Below are positions 32,370 to 42,743 of a DNA stretch of 64,000 bases, in pieces. Below the pieces are notes generated by a model. It was given only the letters and a program-made list of their open reading frames with translations. It did no database searches and had not been told where the DNA came from. Position numbers and translations under genes: made by a program. The stretch is from Burkholderia cepacia ATCC 25416 (GTDB lineage: Bacteria; Pseudomonadota; Gammaproteobacteria; Burkholderiales; Burkholderiaceae): contig NZ_CP012981.1 in assembly GCF_001411495.1 (NCBI RefSeq), positions 1,178,001-1,242,000 on the forward strand, in the 5' to 3' direction. Numbering within the stretch: position 1 is the first letter of the stretch; every line of letters begins with the position of its first letter.

Positions 32370-32648
32370 TTACTTCGCGACGGCCGGGCTCGATGCCGGT
32401 GCAGCCGTGGCGGATGCCCCGCTCGACAATTCGGGCGACAGCATGAGCGGCGTGCCGGACGAATCGGGCACACTGTCGGACGACGCGTTTTCATCGGTCG
32501 GCTTCACGTCCGACGGCGGTGTGTCCTGCTGCTGGAGTGGCTTGGGCAGCGGAGGCACGGTGGGCAGATAGAGCGCGCCGCTTTGACCGCAGCCGGCAAG
32601 AATCGCCAAAGCCGCTACAATCGCGCTCATCCGGAAAACGACTCGCAT
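32370..32648 (-). CDS. lptM: LptM-type small lipoprotein (YifL family)
   Basis: Small outer-membrane lipoprotein; in E. coli LptM promotes oxidative maturation of the LptDE lipopolysaccharide translocon. 92 aa from the ATG whose complement is at 32646-32648 (AGGGACGATC upstream). The signal peptide ends in a lipobox LAGC, followed by GQSGALYLP, the family signature, and a Pro/Ser-rich disordered tail. The longer frame upstream is rejected. Divergent from cyaY, as in E. coli. In many proteobacteria lysA or dapF follows; here msrQ converges instead. Confidence 0.85.
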   Translation of the reverse strand: MRVVFRMSAIVAALAILAGCGQSGALYLPTVPPLPKPLQQQDTPPSDVKPTDENASSDSVPDSSGTPLMLSPELSSGASATAAPASSPAVAK

Positions 32649-32660
32649 GATCGTCCCTGA

Positions 32661-33011
<351 letters not shown>

Positions 33012-33046
33012 CGATCGGGGCCCCGCCCCGACGCGTGACCCAACGA

Positions 33047-33072
33047 AAAAGCGCCCCGCGGGGCGCTTTTTT
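33047..33072. terminator. bidirectional terminator between cyaY and mrcA
   Basis: AAAAAGCGCCC (33047-33057) and GGGCGCTTTTT (33061-33071) around CGC; symmetrical A and T tracts suit both convergent genes. Confidence 0.85.
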
Positions 33073-33089
33073 CATGTCCGGGCCGAGAG

Positions 33090-35483
33090 TCAGTGCGCCT
33101 GGAACAGGTTCATGATGTCCTGCTTTTCCTGCTCGTCGACGTGCGGCACGGTCGCATCGACGTTCTGCGCGGCTGGCGCTTGCGGCACGCCGACCGTCGA
33201 CACGAAGCCGTGACCCGGCGCGAACTCGGTGAAGTACAGCTCGCCGCCGAGCGATTCGACGCCGTCCGGCATCGTCGGCTTGAACTCGGGCACACCCTTC
33301 AGCGCGGCACCCATGTAGTCGATCCAGACGGGCAGCGAGAGGCCGCCGCCCGTTTCGCGATCGCCGAGGCTGCGCGGATTGTCGTAGCCGATCCACGCGA
33401 TCGCGGCGAGCGTGTGCTGGTAGCCGGCGAACCACGCGTCGTGCGAGTCGTTCGTCGTGCCGGTCTTGCCCGCGAGGTCGGTGCGCTTCAGCACGTTGGT
33501 CCGTGCGCCCGTGCCGCGTTGCGCGACGCTCTGCAGCAGGCTGTTCATCACGTACGCGTTACGCGCGTCGATGGCGCGCGGCGCATTCTGTTCGGCGACG
33601 AGCGGCTGCGCGCGCACGACGATCGCGCCGTTCGGATCGGTGACTTCGGCGATCAGGTACGGATTGACGCGGTAGCCGCCGTTCGCGAATACCGAATACG
33701 CGCCCGCCATCTGCAGCGGCGTGACCTGGCCCGCGCCGAGTGCCATCGGCAGGTACGCCGGATGGCGTTCCGCGTCGAAGCCGAAGCGCGTGATGTACTG
33801 CTGCGCGTACTTCGTGCCGATGTGGTTCAGGATCCGGATCGACACGAGGTTGCGCGAACGCTGCAGCGCGGTGCGCATCGACATCGGGCCTTCGAAGCCG
33901 CCGCCGTAGTTCTTCGGCTCCCACGGCTGGCCGCCCGTTTCGGCCGCGCTGAAATACAGCGGACCGTCGTTGATCACCGTTGCCGGCCCGAGGCCCTTGT
34001 CGAGCGACGCCGAATAGATGAACGGCTTGAACGACGAACCCGGCTGCCGCCACGCCTGCGTGACGTGGTTGAACTTGTTCTTGTTGTAGTCGAAGCCGCC
34101 GACGAGCGAGCGGATCGCGCCGTCCTGCGGGACGATCGACAGGAACGCCCCCTCGACCTGCGGCAACTGCGTGATCGACCATTTGCCGGCGTCGTTCTTC
34201 ACGACGCGGACGATCGCACCCGGACGGATGCGGCGATTCGGCTGCGCATTGGTCGACAGCGCGCCCGACGCGAAGCGCAGGTTGTCGCCTTCGATCGTCG
34301 CATTGCTGCCGTCGATGAACGCGACCGTGATCTGGCGCGGGTTCGCGGCCGTGACGACCGCTGCAATCAGTTCGCCGTTGTCGGGGTGTTCGAGCAGCGC
34401 ATCGTCGATCGCCTGTTCGCGGTCGTCGGCGCCGGCCGGCAGCTCGATGAAGCCTTCCGGCCCCCGATAGCCGTGCCGGCGTTCGTAATCCATGATCCCC
34501 TTGCGCAGCGCGGTATAGGCGACCTGCTGATCCGCGGAGTCGATCGTCGTGACGACGTTGAAGCCGCGCGTGTAGGTTTCCTCGTGGTATTGCGCGTACA
34601 TCATTTGTCGGACCATTTCCGCGACGTACTCGGCGTGCACGCTGAAATCGCGGCCCGGACCCTTGACGACGAGCGGCTGTGCGACGGCCTCGTCGTACTG
34701 CTCGCGCGAGATGAAGTTCAGCTCGAGCATCCGTTGCAGGATGTATTCCTGGCGCACCTTCGCGCGCTTCGGGTTCACAACCGGGTTGTACGCGGACGGC
34801 GCCTTCGGCAGCCCCGCGAGCATCGCCGCTTCGGCGAGCGTGATGTCCTTCAGGTCCTTGCCGAAGTAGACCCGCGCGGCGCTCGCGAAGCCGTATGCGC
34901 GCTGGCCGAGATAGATCTGATTCATGTAGACCTCGAGAATCTGATCCTTCGTCAGCGCACGCTCGATCCGGTACGCGAGCAGCATCTCGTAGATCTTGCG
35001 CGTGTAGGTCTTCTCGCTCGACAGGAAGAAGTTGCGCGCGACCTGCATCGTGATCGTGCTCGCCCCCTGCGACGCATGGCCGTTCGTCAGCGCGACGAAG
35101 CCGGCGCGCACGATGCCGGTGAGGTCGACACCGCCGTGATCGTAGAACCGCGCGTCCTCGATCGCGAGGATCGCCTTCTTCAGCGAGTCGGGCACGTCCT
35201 TGAAATGGACGACGTCGCGGCGCTCTTCGCCGAATTCGCCGATCAGCACGTGATCGGACGTATAGATGCGCAGCGGCACCTTCGGGCGATAGTCGGTCAG
35301 CGCATCGAGCGACGGCATGTTCGGCCACGCGACGACGAGCGCGTAGCCAAGCACGAGGCCGCCGGCCACGACGAGCGCCACGCACATCGTGGCGAATCCG
35401 AGCAGGACTTTTTGCCACCAGGGCCGCTTCTTTGGCTCCGGGGCGGGAGGCGGGGACGTAGGAGTCGTGGATTGCATAGGCAT
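33090..35483 (-). CDS. mrcA: Penicillin-binding protein 1A
   Basis: Bifunctional peptidoglycan glycosyltransferase and transpeptidase. 797 aa: a cytoplasmic Pro-rich N-terminus and one TM (VLLGFATMCVALVVAGGLVLGY). The GT51 domain has EDARFYDHGGVD and the GASTITMQVARNFFLS block. An OB-like insert and the transpeptidase motifs follow: SSFK (GSSFKPFIYS), SRN (RSRNLVSIR) and KTGTT. ATG35483 and ATG35477 are both possible starts; neither has a good ribosome-binding site. Divergent from pilM, a common neighbourhood. Confidence 0.96.
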   Translation of the reverse strand: MPMQSTTPTSPPPAPEPKKRPWWQKVLLGFATMCVALVVAGGLVLGYALVVAWPNMPSLDALTDYRPKVPLRIYTSDHVLIGEFGEERRDVVHFKDVPDSLKKAILAIEDARFYDHGGVDLTGIVRAGFVALTNGHASQGASTITMQVARNFFLSSEKTYTRKIYEMLLAYRIERALTKDQILEVYMNQIYLGQRAYGFASAARVYFGKDLKDITLAEAAMLAGLPKAPSAYNPVVNPKRAKVRQEYILQRMLELNFISREQYDEAVAQPLVVKGPGRDFSVHAEYVAEMVRQMMYAQYHEETYTRGFNVVTTIDSADQQVAYTALRKGIMDYERRHGYRGPEGFIELPAGADDREQAIDDALLEHPDNGELIAAVVTAANPRQITVAFIDGSNATIEGDNLRFASGALSTNAQPNRRIRPGAIVRVVKNDAGKWSITQLPQVEGAFLSIVPQDGAIRSLVGGFDYNKNKFNHVTQAWRQPGSSFKPFIYSASLDKGLGPATVINDGPLYFSAAETGGQPWEPKNYGGGFEGPMSMRTALQRSRNLVSIRILNHIGTKYAQQYITRFGFDAERHPAYLPMALGAGQVTPLQMAGAYSVFANGGYRVNPYLIAEVTDPNGAIVVRAQPLVAEQNAPRAIDARNAYVMNSLLQSVAQRGTGARTNVLKRTDLAGKTGTTNDSHDAWFAGYQHTLAAIAWIGYDNPRSLGDRETGGGLSLPVWIDYMGAALKGVPEFKPTMPDGVESLGGELYFTEFAPGHGFVSTVGVPQAPAAQNVDATVPHVDEQEKQDIMNLFQAH

Positions 35484-35702
35484 ACCGGAAAACAGTCCCG
35501 CGATTATAGCTGCCCGGTAAGACCGGTCCTGACGCGGGGGCCGCCCGCCCCGAAGCCGCGGGCCGGCGTGCTTCCAGCATAGCCCGCGCGCGGCCGTCGC
35601 GAGCGGATGCTGGCCGTTAGGCCGACTGTCGGCCCGACGCGCCGTTTTGCAGAATCAGTCCCGGAAACGCGGCGTGGGCCGCGACGATCTCGGGAGGCTG
35701 GG

Positions 35703-36623
35703 ATGGCGGGAAGATGGCGAGCGCGGTTTGCGCAGGGCGGGCACCGGTCGACGGGAATCGACGTCGGTGCGGACGAGGTGAGGGTGGTCGTGCTGAGCCG
35801 GCGCGGCCGGGGCGCCGAGGTGTGCGTCGAGGGGCTGGAGCGGGAGCCGGTCGGGTTGGCGGGTGGCCCGGAGGATGCGCGTTGGGCGGCGGTCGCTCGG
35901 GCGCTGGCCGCGGCCGTGTCGAGACTGTCGGCGGCCGACGTGCGGTGCGGCGCGCGCGGCGTGATGGCGTTGCCCGATGACGAGATGCGCACCGCGATGC
36001 TGGACCTGGCCGGGCGGGACGACATCGAGGACGCCGCGCGGCAGGCGGCCGAACGCATTTCGGGGCTCGCGCCGGACAGTCTCGCGTTCGACTGGCGGCA
36101 GGATGGCGGTGCGGGGGAGATCGAGGTTGCCGTGGCCTCGCTGGCGCTGATCGAACGGCGGGTCGATGTGGCCGCGCAGGCCGGTGTCGATCTGACGGTG
36201 GTCGACGGCGAATCGGCCGCCGCGCTGCGTGCGTTGCGCTATGCGGCGCAATGCGAACTCGACGCGCAGGCGGGCCCCTGCGCGGCGCTCTGGTTCCATG
36301 ACTCGGGCGTGCAGGGCTGGCGAATCGACGGTCCGTCGGCCGTACCGGTGCTGACGCTGTCCGGCGTGGTGCCGGGGGCGTTTTCCGATGCATTGCGCCG
36401 GCGCGCGCTCGGGGCCGTGCGCTGTGTCCTCGTGGCCGGGGACGAGCGGTGTATCGCCCGCTTCGAAACGTCCGTCGCCGAGATCGGCGACGTGGTCGGC
36501 GCGGTTGCGGTGCCGTTCGACTGCGCGGGCTGGGGCGCGCAATCGTGCCTGTCCACCGGCACGCCGGGCGGCCCGGCATTGGCTGTTGCATTCGGGCTGG
36601 CATTGCGCGGGGTGTGGGAATGA
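35703..36623 (+). CDS. pilM: PilM-like type IV pilus assembly protein
   Basis: Cytoplasmic actin-fold protein that binds the PilN N-terminus in the inner-membrane alignment complex. 306 aa from ATG35703, supported by GGGAGGCTGGG. STGIDVGADEVRVVVLSRR is the first ATP-binding strand, but conservation is low and the gene is unusually GC-rich even for this genome. The assignment rests on position ahead of pilN-pilO/P-pilQ. The frame extends upstream to 35607 without support. Its stop overlaps pilN by four bases. Confidence 0.82.
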   Translation: MAGRWRARFAQGGHRSTGIDVGADEVRVVVLSRRGRGAEVCVEGLEREPVGLAGGPEDARWAAVARALAAAVSRLSAADVRCGARGVMALPDDEMRTAMLDLAGRDDIEDAARQAAERISGLAPDSLAFDWRQDGGAGEIEVAVASLALIERRVDVAAQAGVDLTVVDGESAAALRALRYAAQCELDAQAGPCAALWFHDSGVQGWRIDGPSAVPVLTLSGVVPGAFSDALRRRALGAVRCVLVAGDERCIARFETSVAEIGDVVGAVAVPFDCAGWGAQSCLSTGTPGGPALAVAFGLALRGVWE

Positions 36624-37228
36624 CGGCCCTCCATGCGGAGCCGGGCGGCTTCAACCTGTTGCCGTACCGGGAGCGGCTGGCGCGGGCGTTGCGACGTCGT
36701 CGGGCCGCGCAGTGCGGTACGGCGGTTCTGCTCGGCATACTCGGCGCCGGCCTGTGGACGGGTGTCGCCAGCGGGGCGCGGTGGCGTGTGGATGCGGAGC
36801 GCGCAATCGTGGAGGCGCGGCTGCGGCAATTGCAGCCGCAGATGGGCGCTGCGACACGCGCCGCCAATGCGGCGGCCGTCGTCGCGCAGCGTGACGCGCA
36901 GGCGGCCGCGCGCGCCGCACCTTATCGGCACGTCGCGGGGCTGCTGGCGACCCTGGCGCAGGTGCACGACGGCACGGTTCGGCTCGATGCGCTGCGTACG
37001 ACGTCGGCCGGTGCCGTGCTCGATGTCCGCGCCGTGAGCTACCGGGCGGCTGCGCGATGGCTTGCGGGGATGGCGCGCGAGCAGCGTGGCTGGCGGATCG
37101 ATATCGATGCGTTGAAGCCAGCCCCGGATGCACCGGTCGCTGCCGGCGGGATGCCGTTCCGGTTCTCGGTCCAGTTGCGCTGGCACGACGCGATGCCGTC
37201 CCGGAAAGCATCGGGAGGTGGCGCATGA
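36620..37228 (+). CDS. pilN: PilN-like type IV pilus assembly protein
   Basis: Bitopic inner-membrane protein linking PilM to PilO. 202 aa. The N-terminal FNLLPYRE motif (residues about 11-18) is the PilM-binding signature of PilN. One TM follows (TAVLLGILGAGLWTGVA), then a coiled-coil-like periplasmic stretch and a small ferredoxin-like domain. ATGA overlaps at both ends indicate translational coupling. Confidence 0.88.
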   Translation: MTALHAEPGGFNLLPYRERLARALRRRRAAQCGTAVLLGILGAGLWTGVASGARWRVDAERAIVEARLRQLQPQMGAATRAANAAAVVAQRDAQAAARAAPYRHVAGLLATLAQVHDGTVRLDALRTTSAGAVLDVRAVSYRAAARWLAGMAREQRGWRIDIDALKPAPDAPVAAGGMPFRFSVQLRWHDAMPSRKASGGGA

Positions 37229-38091
37229 CGGCGCTCGCGCATCGGCCCGCACCGTATCGCGGAGGATGGCGGAACGGCGTGCGGCGCGTGTCGCCGGCGA
37301 CTGCGCATATCGCAGGCTGCGTGCTCGCGTTCGCGGCCGTGCTGACGGGCGGCATTCATCTGGCGAATGCCGCGGACTGGAGCGGGCTCGCGCACAGCCG
37401 CGCGTTGCTGGCGGCGGCGCAGAAGCGAGAGGCCGACGCGCAGCGTGTTCTCGCAGCCGCTGCACGGCAACACGACGCGCATCCGGCGGCGGCCGACGGC
37501 GATCGCTCGTCGCGTGCGCCGGAATGGGCCGCGTTGATGCTGGAGCTGGCCGATCGCGCCGCGTCGAGCGGGCTGCGCGGCGTATCGATCGAACCGCTGC
37601 GCGCCGAGGGGGCAGTGCCGGAAGGGCAGCGCTCGGTGCGCATCGTCGCGGATGGCGGGTTTCGCGCGTTGCTGCAGATGGTCGGATGGCTGGCGCGTTT
37701 TCCGGTGCTGGCGGTGCCGACCACGCTGCGTGTCGAACGAGGAAAGGAGGCCGCGCGTGTGGAAATGGCGGTCGACGTGTTTCCGGAGTTGCCGGCGATG
37801 ACGTCCAAGGGCGGGGAGACGCCGGTTCTGGCCGACGCGCCCGGCGCCGATCCGTTCGGCGAGGCCGGCTCGTCTGAAACGGAGGGGGCGGCTGCCCGCC
37901 TGGCCGGCACGATTCGCGACAGGCGTGCCGGTCTCGCGTTGTTCGACGACGGTGGCGGCGCATTCGCTGCCCTGGTGCCCGGCGAAGCCCTCGGGGCCGC
38001 GCGGGTGGTGCGAGTCGATCCCGTCACCGTGACGCTCGCGACGGCGGATGGCGCGTACCGAGTCGCCCTGGACGACGGGAGGCACCCATGA
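37225..38091 (+). CDS. Fused PilO-PilP-like pilus alignment protein
   Basis: 288 aa. The N-terminal part has one TM (AHIAGCVLAFAAVLTGGIHLANA), a short coiled coil and a PilO-like domain ending with VEMAVDVFPELP. The last 60 residues (LAGTIRDRRAGLALFDDGGG onward, ending VTLATADGAYRVAL) match the PilP pattern of a homology-region beta domain that contacts the PilQ secretin. No separate pilP lies between this gene and pilQ, which supports a fusion. No lipobox is present, so the PilP part is tethered through the PilO TM. Overlaps pilN and pilQ by four bases each. Confidence 0.75.
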   Translation: MTALAHRPAPYRGGWRNGVRRVSPATAHIAGCVLAFAAVLTGGIHLANAADWSGLAHSRALLAAAQKREADAQRVLAAAARQHDAHPAAADGDRSSRAPEWAALMLELADRAASSGLRGVSIEPLRAEGAVPEGQRSVRIVADGGFRALLQMVGWLARFPVLAVPTTLRVERGKEAARVEMAVDVFPELPAMTSKGGETPVLADAPGADPFGEAGSSETEGAAARLAGTIRDRRAGLALFDDGGGAFAALVPGEALGAARVVRVDPVTVTLATADGAYRVALDDGRHP

Positions 38092-39731
38092 TGAAGCACG
38101 GATGTCGGGCGCTCGCCGTCTGGGCCGGATTGACGGCGGCCGGTGCAAGCGCCTCGTTGCCGCCGCTGCCGGCCGTCTGGCCCGCGGCATCGATGGAGGT
38201 GCCGGTGCCGGGCCTGCCGTTGCCCCAAGGCGCGGTGGACGGGGCGGACGGCCCCGCATCTGCGGAGGCCGGCCCGCCGCCGTTCGACCAGGCGGCTCGC
38301 ACGACGCTTCAGGCGGAGGCCGCCGCCCCGGCCCCCGGGCTGGAGGGGCCGCCGATCCCGTTGGCGCCGCCGGCCCGGATGGGCGATGCCGCCGCGCGGC
38401 ACCCGGGCGATGCGGACGACGCACGGCGGATTTCGCTGAATCTGCAGGGAGCGGGGCTTGCGGCCGCGTTCGACGCGTTCGCGCGGTTCACCGGGCTCAA
38501 TATCGTCGTCGGCGAGCAGGTGCGCGGCACCGTCACGTTACGTCTGAACAATGTCCGCTGGCGCGATGCCTTCGACACGCTGCTCGACACGCACGGGCTC
38601 GCGATGTCGCGGCGGGGTAACGTGATATGGGTCACGCCGGCGGCCGAGCTGGCGGCGCGCGAACGCGAGCGCTTCGAAATGCACGCGCGGGCCGCGGATC
38701 TGGAGCCGCTTGCGAGCCGGACGTTCGCGCTGCGCTACCCGCGCGCGCAGGACGTGCAACGGCTGCTGGCCGGCGCAACCGGCCAGCGCCTGCTGTCGAA
38801 GCGCGGCGCCGCGGCGGCGGATCCGCGGACGAACCTGCTGTTCGTCACCGATCTCGCGCCGCGTCTCGACCAGATCGCGAGCCTGATCGATGCGATCGAC
38901 CGGCCGTCGCGGCAGGTCCGGATCGAGGCCCGCATCGTCGAGGGCGAGCAAGGCTTTTCGCGCAATCTCGGCGCACGTGTCGCGCTGAGGGCGCAGGCGC
39001 GGCCGCCGTCGGGCGAGAGTGCGAGCGAAAGCGCCTCGTTCACGAGCGGCGCGCGCAACGCGCTCGACCTTGCCGGGCGGCCGCTCGGCGGCTTCGAAGC
39101 GGCGACCGCCGGCTTCACGCTGTTTGCCGCGCCGCTCAGCCGTGTGCTCGACGTCGAACTGAGCGCGCTCGAGGCGCAGGGGCGGGGCCAGATCGTTTCG
39201 AGCCCGCGCGTGGTGACCGCCGATCGCGTCAAGGCGATCGTCGAACAGGGTTCGGAGCTGCCGTACCAGGCGAAGGTGGGCAATGGCGTGAGCGGCGTGC
39301 AGTTCCGCCGGGCGACGCTCAAGCTCGAGGTCGAGCCGCAGATCACGCCGGACGGGCGCGTCGTGCTCGACCTGGACGTGACGAAGGACAGCGTCGGCGA
39401 GCCGACGGCGGCCGGCCCGGCGATTCATACGAAGCACGTACAGACGCGCGTCGAGGTCGAGAACGGCGGGACGGTCGCGATCGGCGGGATCTATGAGCAA
39501 CTGAACCGGAACGATGTGACGCGCGTGCCGCTCTTGGGCAAAATACCGTTTCTGGGCGCGCTTTTCCGGCACCGCGCGCAACGCGACCAGCGCAGCGAAC
39601 TGGTCGTCTTCATCACGCCGACGGTCGTCGATGCGCGCTGCGATGCACGCGGCATGGGCAGCGCGGATGCCGATAAAACGGGGCCGGAAGCCGCCGGCGC
39701 AGGCTCGACAAGGCAGCCGCTTTGCCAGTAA
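38088..39731 (+). CDS. pilQ: PilQ-type secretin, short form
   Basis: Outer-membrane secretin for type IV pili. 547 aa, shorter than typical PilQ (about 700 or more) because it lacks N-terminal AMIN domains. A signal peptide and a Pro/Ala-rich linker (to about residue 105) lead to an STN-like domain ([21 protein letters not shown]), a secretin N1 domain and the secretin barrel. The barrel shows [26 protein letters not shown] and the closing [20 protein letters not shown] plus [11 protein letters not shown]. It is followed by aroK within 45 bases. Confidence 0.9.
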   Translation: MMKHGCRALAVWAGLTAAGASASLPPLPAVWPAASMEVPVPGLPLPQGAVDGADGPASAEAGPPPFDQAARTTLQAEAAAPAPGLEGPPIPLAPPARMGDAAARHPGDADDARRISLNLQGAGLAAAFDAFARFTGLNIVVGEQVRGTVTLRLNNVRWRDAFDTLLDTHGLAMSRRGNVIWVTPAAELAARERERFEMHARAADLEPLASRTFALRYPRAQDVQRLLAGATGQRLLSKRGAAAADPRTNLLFVTDLAPRLDQIASLIDAIDRPSRQVRIEARIVEGEQGFSRNLGARVALRAQARPPSGESASESASFTSGARNALDLAGRPLGGFEAATAGFTLFAAPLSRVLDVELSALEAQGRGQIVSSPRVVTADRVKAIVEQGSELPYQAKVGNGVSGVQFRRATLKLEVEPQITPDGRVVLDLDVTKDSVGEPTAAGPAIHTKHVQTRVEVENGGTVAIGGIYEQLNRNDVTRVPLLGKIPFLGALFRHRAQRDQRSELVVFITPTVVDARCDARGMGSADADKTGPEAAGAGSTRQPLCQ

Positions 39732-39771
39732 GCTGCGCCACACACCAGCAAGATTGAAGCAGAGGAAGCCG

Positions 39772-40326
39772 TTGCAAGCGCGGGACCCACATGCAAACGT
39801 ATTTTTCGTCGGCCTTATGGGAGCGGGTAAGACCACCGTGGGCCGTGCGGTCGCGCGTCGTCTCGACAGGACGTTCTTCGACTCCGACCACGAAATCGAG
39901 GCCCGCACGGGCGCGCGCATTCCGGTGATCTTCGAGCTGGAGGGCGAGGCCGGGTTTCGCGATCGCGAAACGCAGGTCATCGCCGATCTCACGCAGCGCG
40001 AGAACATCGTGCTCGCGACGGGCGGCGGCGCGGTGCTGCGCCCGGAAAATCGCGACTGCCTGAAAAGCAACGGTATCGTCGTCTACCTGCGCGCGAACCC
40101 GCACGACCTGTGGCTGCGCACGCGCAAGGACAAGAACCGCCCGCTGCTGCAGACCGAAGACCCGAAGGGGCGCCTCGAAGCGCTGTATGAAGTGCGCGAC
40201 CCGCTGTACCGCGAATGCGCGGATTTCGTCATCGAGACCGGCCGTCCGTCGGTCAACGGTCTCGTCAACATGGTGCTGATGCAACTCGAACTGGCGGGCG
40301 TCATCGCCAAGCCGCTACAAGCATGA
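39772..40326 (+). CDS. aroK: Shikimate kinase
   Basis: Phosphorylates shikimate at O3 in aromatic amino-acid synthesis. 184 aa from TTG39772, chosen because AGAGGA lies five bases upstream and the product ([20 protein letters not shown]) fits the family; no closer ATG exists. P-loop GLMGAGKTT, the SDHEIE shikimate Asp and the GGGAVLR block are intact. It overlaps aroB by four bases; pilMNOPQ-aroKB is a common proteobacterial order. Confidence 0.95.
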   Translation: MQARDPHANVFFVGLMGAGKTTVGRAVARRLDRTFFDSDHEIEARTGARIPVIFELEGEAGFRDRETQVIADLTQRENIVLATGGGAVLRPENRDCLKSNGIVVYLRANPHDLWLRTRKDKNRPLLQTEDPKGRLEALYEVRDPLYRECADFVIETGRPSVNGLVNMVLMQLELAGVIAKPLQA

Positions 40327-41402
40327 TTACTGTCAACGTCGACCTGGGCGACCGCGCCTACCCGATTCACATTGGCGCCGGCCTGATCGGCCGCGCCGAG
40401 CTGTTCGCACCTCACATCAAGGGTTCTTCCGTCACGATCGTCACGAACACGACGGTCGATCCGCTCTACGGCGACGCGCTGCGCGCGGCGCTCGCGCCGC
40501 TCGGCAAGCGCGTGTCGACGGTCGTGCTGCCGGACGGCGAGGCGTACAAGAACTGGGAGACGCTGAACCTGATCTTCGACGGCCTGCTGACCGACCGCGC
40601 GGACCGCAAGACGACGCTCGTCGCGCTCGGCGGCGGCGTGATCGGCGACATGACGGGCTTTGCGGCCGCATGCTACATGCGCGGCGTGCCGTTCATCCAG
40701 GTGCCGACGACGCTGCTGTCGCAGGTCGATTCGTCGGTCGGTGGCAAGACGGGCATCAACCATCCGCTCGGCAAGAACATGATCGGCGCGTTCTACCAGC
40801 CGCAGGCCGTGATCGCGGACATCGGCGCGCTGACGACGTTGCCCGACCGTGAACTGGCGGCCGGTGTCGCCGAGATCATCAAGACCGGCGCGATCGCCGA
40901 TGCGGCATTCTTCGACTGGATCGAGGCCAACGTCGACGCGCTGAACCGTCGCGACCCGGCTGCGCTCGCGCACGCGGTGAAGCGCTCGTGCGAGATCAAG
41001 GCGAGCGTGGTGGCGGCCGACGAACGCGAAGGCGGCCTGCGCGCGATCCTGAACTTCGGCCACACGTTCGGTCATGCGATCGAGGCCGGGCTCGGCTACG
41101 GCGAGTGGCTGCACGGCGAGGCGGTCGGCTGCGGGATGGTGATGGCGGGCGACCTGTCGGTGCGGCTCGGCCTGCTCGACGAAGCGTCGCGGCAGCGCCT
41201 CGATGCGGTGATCGCGGCGGCGCACCTGCCGACCCGCGGGCCCGCGCTCGGCGACGCGCGCTACATGGACCTGATGCGCGTCGACAAGAAGGCGGAGGCC
41301 GGCGCGATCAAGTTCATCCTGCTGAAGCGATTCGGCGATACGCTGATCACGCAGGCGCCGGACGAAGCCGTATTCGCTACACTGGCGCAGACGACGCGCT
41401 AA
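40323..41402 (+). CDS. aroB: 3-dehydroquinate synthase
   Basis: Converts DAHP to 3-dehydroquinate, using NAD and a divalent metal. 359 aa from ATG40323 ([18 protein letters not shown]). Nucleotide-binding and active-site blocks [33 protein letters not shown] and the zinc His-bearing [13 protein letters not shown] are all present. ATGA overlap with aroK. Confidence 0.97.
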   Translation: MITVNVDLGDRAYPIHIGAGLIGRAELFAPHIKGSSVTIVTNTTVDPLYGDALRAALAPLGKRVSTVVLPDGEAYKNWETLNLIFDGLLTDRADRKTTLVALGGGVIGDMTGFAAACYMRGVPFIQVPTTLLSQVDSSVGGKTGINHPLGKNMIGAFYQPQAVIADIGALTTLPDRELAAGVAEIIKTGAIADAAFFDWIEANVDALNRRDPAALAHAVKRSCEIKASVVAADEREGGLRAILNFGHTFGHAIEAGLGYGEWLHGEAVGCGMVMAGDLSVRLGLLDEASRQRLDAVIAAAHLPTRGPALGDARYMDLMRVDKKAEAGAIKFILLKRFGDTLITQAPDEAVFATLAQTTR

Positions 41403-41444
41403 CGGGCGGCCCGGATGCAACGGCGCCCCTGACATGGAGGAGAC

Positions 41445-42653
41445 GTGAGCGAGACATCCAGCAGCACACTGCCCGAAGCCGGCCGCGTATCCGCTGCGCC
41501 GGTGGCCGAGCCGCCGACACTGGCGGCGCTGGAAGCCCATCTCGCTCCGTATGCCGCACACGCGTCGCAGTCGCGCGGCCGCCGCCATCCGGAAACACCA
41601 CCGGCGGCGCGCACCGAATTCCAGCGCGACCGCGACCGCATCGTCCATTCGACCGCGTTTCGCCGGCTCGAATACAAGACACAGGTCTTCGTCAATCATG
41701 AAGGCGATCTGTTCCGCACGCGTCTCACGCACAGCCTCGAAGTCGCGCAGATCGCCCGCTCGGTCGCGCGCAACCTGCGCCTGAACGAGGATCTCGTCGA
41801 GGCGATCTCGCTCGCGCACGATCTCGGCCATACGCCGTTCGGCCATGCCGGGCAGGACGCGCTGAACGCCTGCATGCGCGAGCATGGCGGCTTCGAGCAC
41901 AACCTGCAGAGCCTGGCGGTCGTCGACGAGCTCGAGGAGCACTACGGCGCGTTCAACGGGCTGAACCTGTGCTTCGAGACACGCGAAGGCATCCTGAAGC
42001 ACTGCTCGCGCGAGAATGCGCGCAAGCTCGGTGCGCTCGGCGAGCGCTTCCTGCAGGGCCGCCAGCCGTCGCTCGAAGCGCAGCTTGCCAACATCGCGGA
42101 CGAGATCGCGTACAACAACCACGACGTCGACGACGGCCTGCGTTCCGGCCTGATCACGATCGAGCAGCTCGCGGAAGTCGAGCTGTGGCAGCGCCACTAC
42201 GAGGCGGCGCTCGCCGAGTTCCCGCACCTCGAAGGCCGCCGTCTCGTGCACGAGACGGTGCGCCGCATCATCAACACGCTGATCGTCGACCTGATCGACG
42301 AAACGACGCGCAATCTCGCGCGCGTCGCGCCGGCGTCGCTCGACGACGTGCGCGCGGCGCCGCCGCTCGTGTCGCACAGCGAATCCGTTGCCGCCCAGGC
42401 GGCCGCCCTCAAGCGTTTCCTCTTCAAGAACCTCTATCGCCACTACAAGGTGATGCGCATGGCGAGCAAGGCGCAGCGCGTCGTCACCGGGCTGTTCGAT
42501 GCGTTCATCGACGATCCGCGGCTGCTGCCGCCGCCGTACCAGTCCGACGACGCCGCGCAGCAGCCGCGCCTCGTCGCGCACTACATCGCCGGCATGACCG
42601 ACCGCTTCGCGCTGAAGGAGTATCAGCGCCTGTTCGTCATCAACGACAACTGA
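41445..42653 (+). CDS. dgt: dGTPase-like HD-domain triphosphohydrolase
   Basis: HD-family deoxynucleoside triphosphate triphosphohydrolase acting on dNTP pools. 402 aa from GTG41445, with GGAGGAGAC just upstream. HD residues: [15 protein letters not shown] (first His), [16 protein letters not shown] (HD pair) and a later Asp in [15 protein letters not shown]. It corresponds to the shorter dGTPase-like class rather than E. coli Dgt (505 aa), so substrate range is uncertain. Downstream of aroB by 42 bases. Confidence 0.92.
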   Translation: MSETSSSTLPEAGRVSAAPVAEPPTLAALEAHLAPYAAHASQSRGRRHPETPPAARTEFQRDRDRIVHSTAFRRLEYKTQVFVNHEGDLFRTRLTHSLEVAQIARSVARNLRLNEDLVEAISLAHDLGHTPFGHAGQDALNACMREHGGFEHNLQSLAVVDELEEHYGAFNGLNLCFETREGILKHCSRENARKLGALGERFLQGRQPSLEAQLANIADEIAYNNHDVDDGLRSGLITIEQLAEVELWQRHYEAALAEFPHLEGRRLVHETVRRIINTLIVDLIDETTRNLARVAPASLDDVRAAPPLVSHSESVAAQAAALKRFLFKNLYRHYKVMRMASKAQRVVTGLFDAFIDDPRLLPPPYQSDDAAQQPRLVAHYIAGMTDRFALKEYQRLFVINDN

Positions 42654-42670
42654 CTGTCACAAACGATCAC
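42654..42670 (+). promoter_or_regulatory. candidate Pho box upstream of ugpB
   Basis: CTGTCAC-AAA-CGATCAC resembles the PhoB direct repeat CTGTCAT-N4-CTGTCAT (first half 6/7, second half 5/7, spacer one base short). It begins at the dgt stop and lies 74 bases before the ugpB start. ugp is PhoB-controlled in E. coli; the placement relative to a -10 element is not convincing. Confidence 0.35.
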
Positions 42671-42743
42671 TAGACTTCGCCGGTTCAATGGCGATGGGAA
42701 TGTTGCACACGCTGTTGGTAACGTTTTCATAGGAGAGAGGTCG

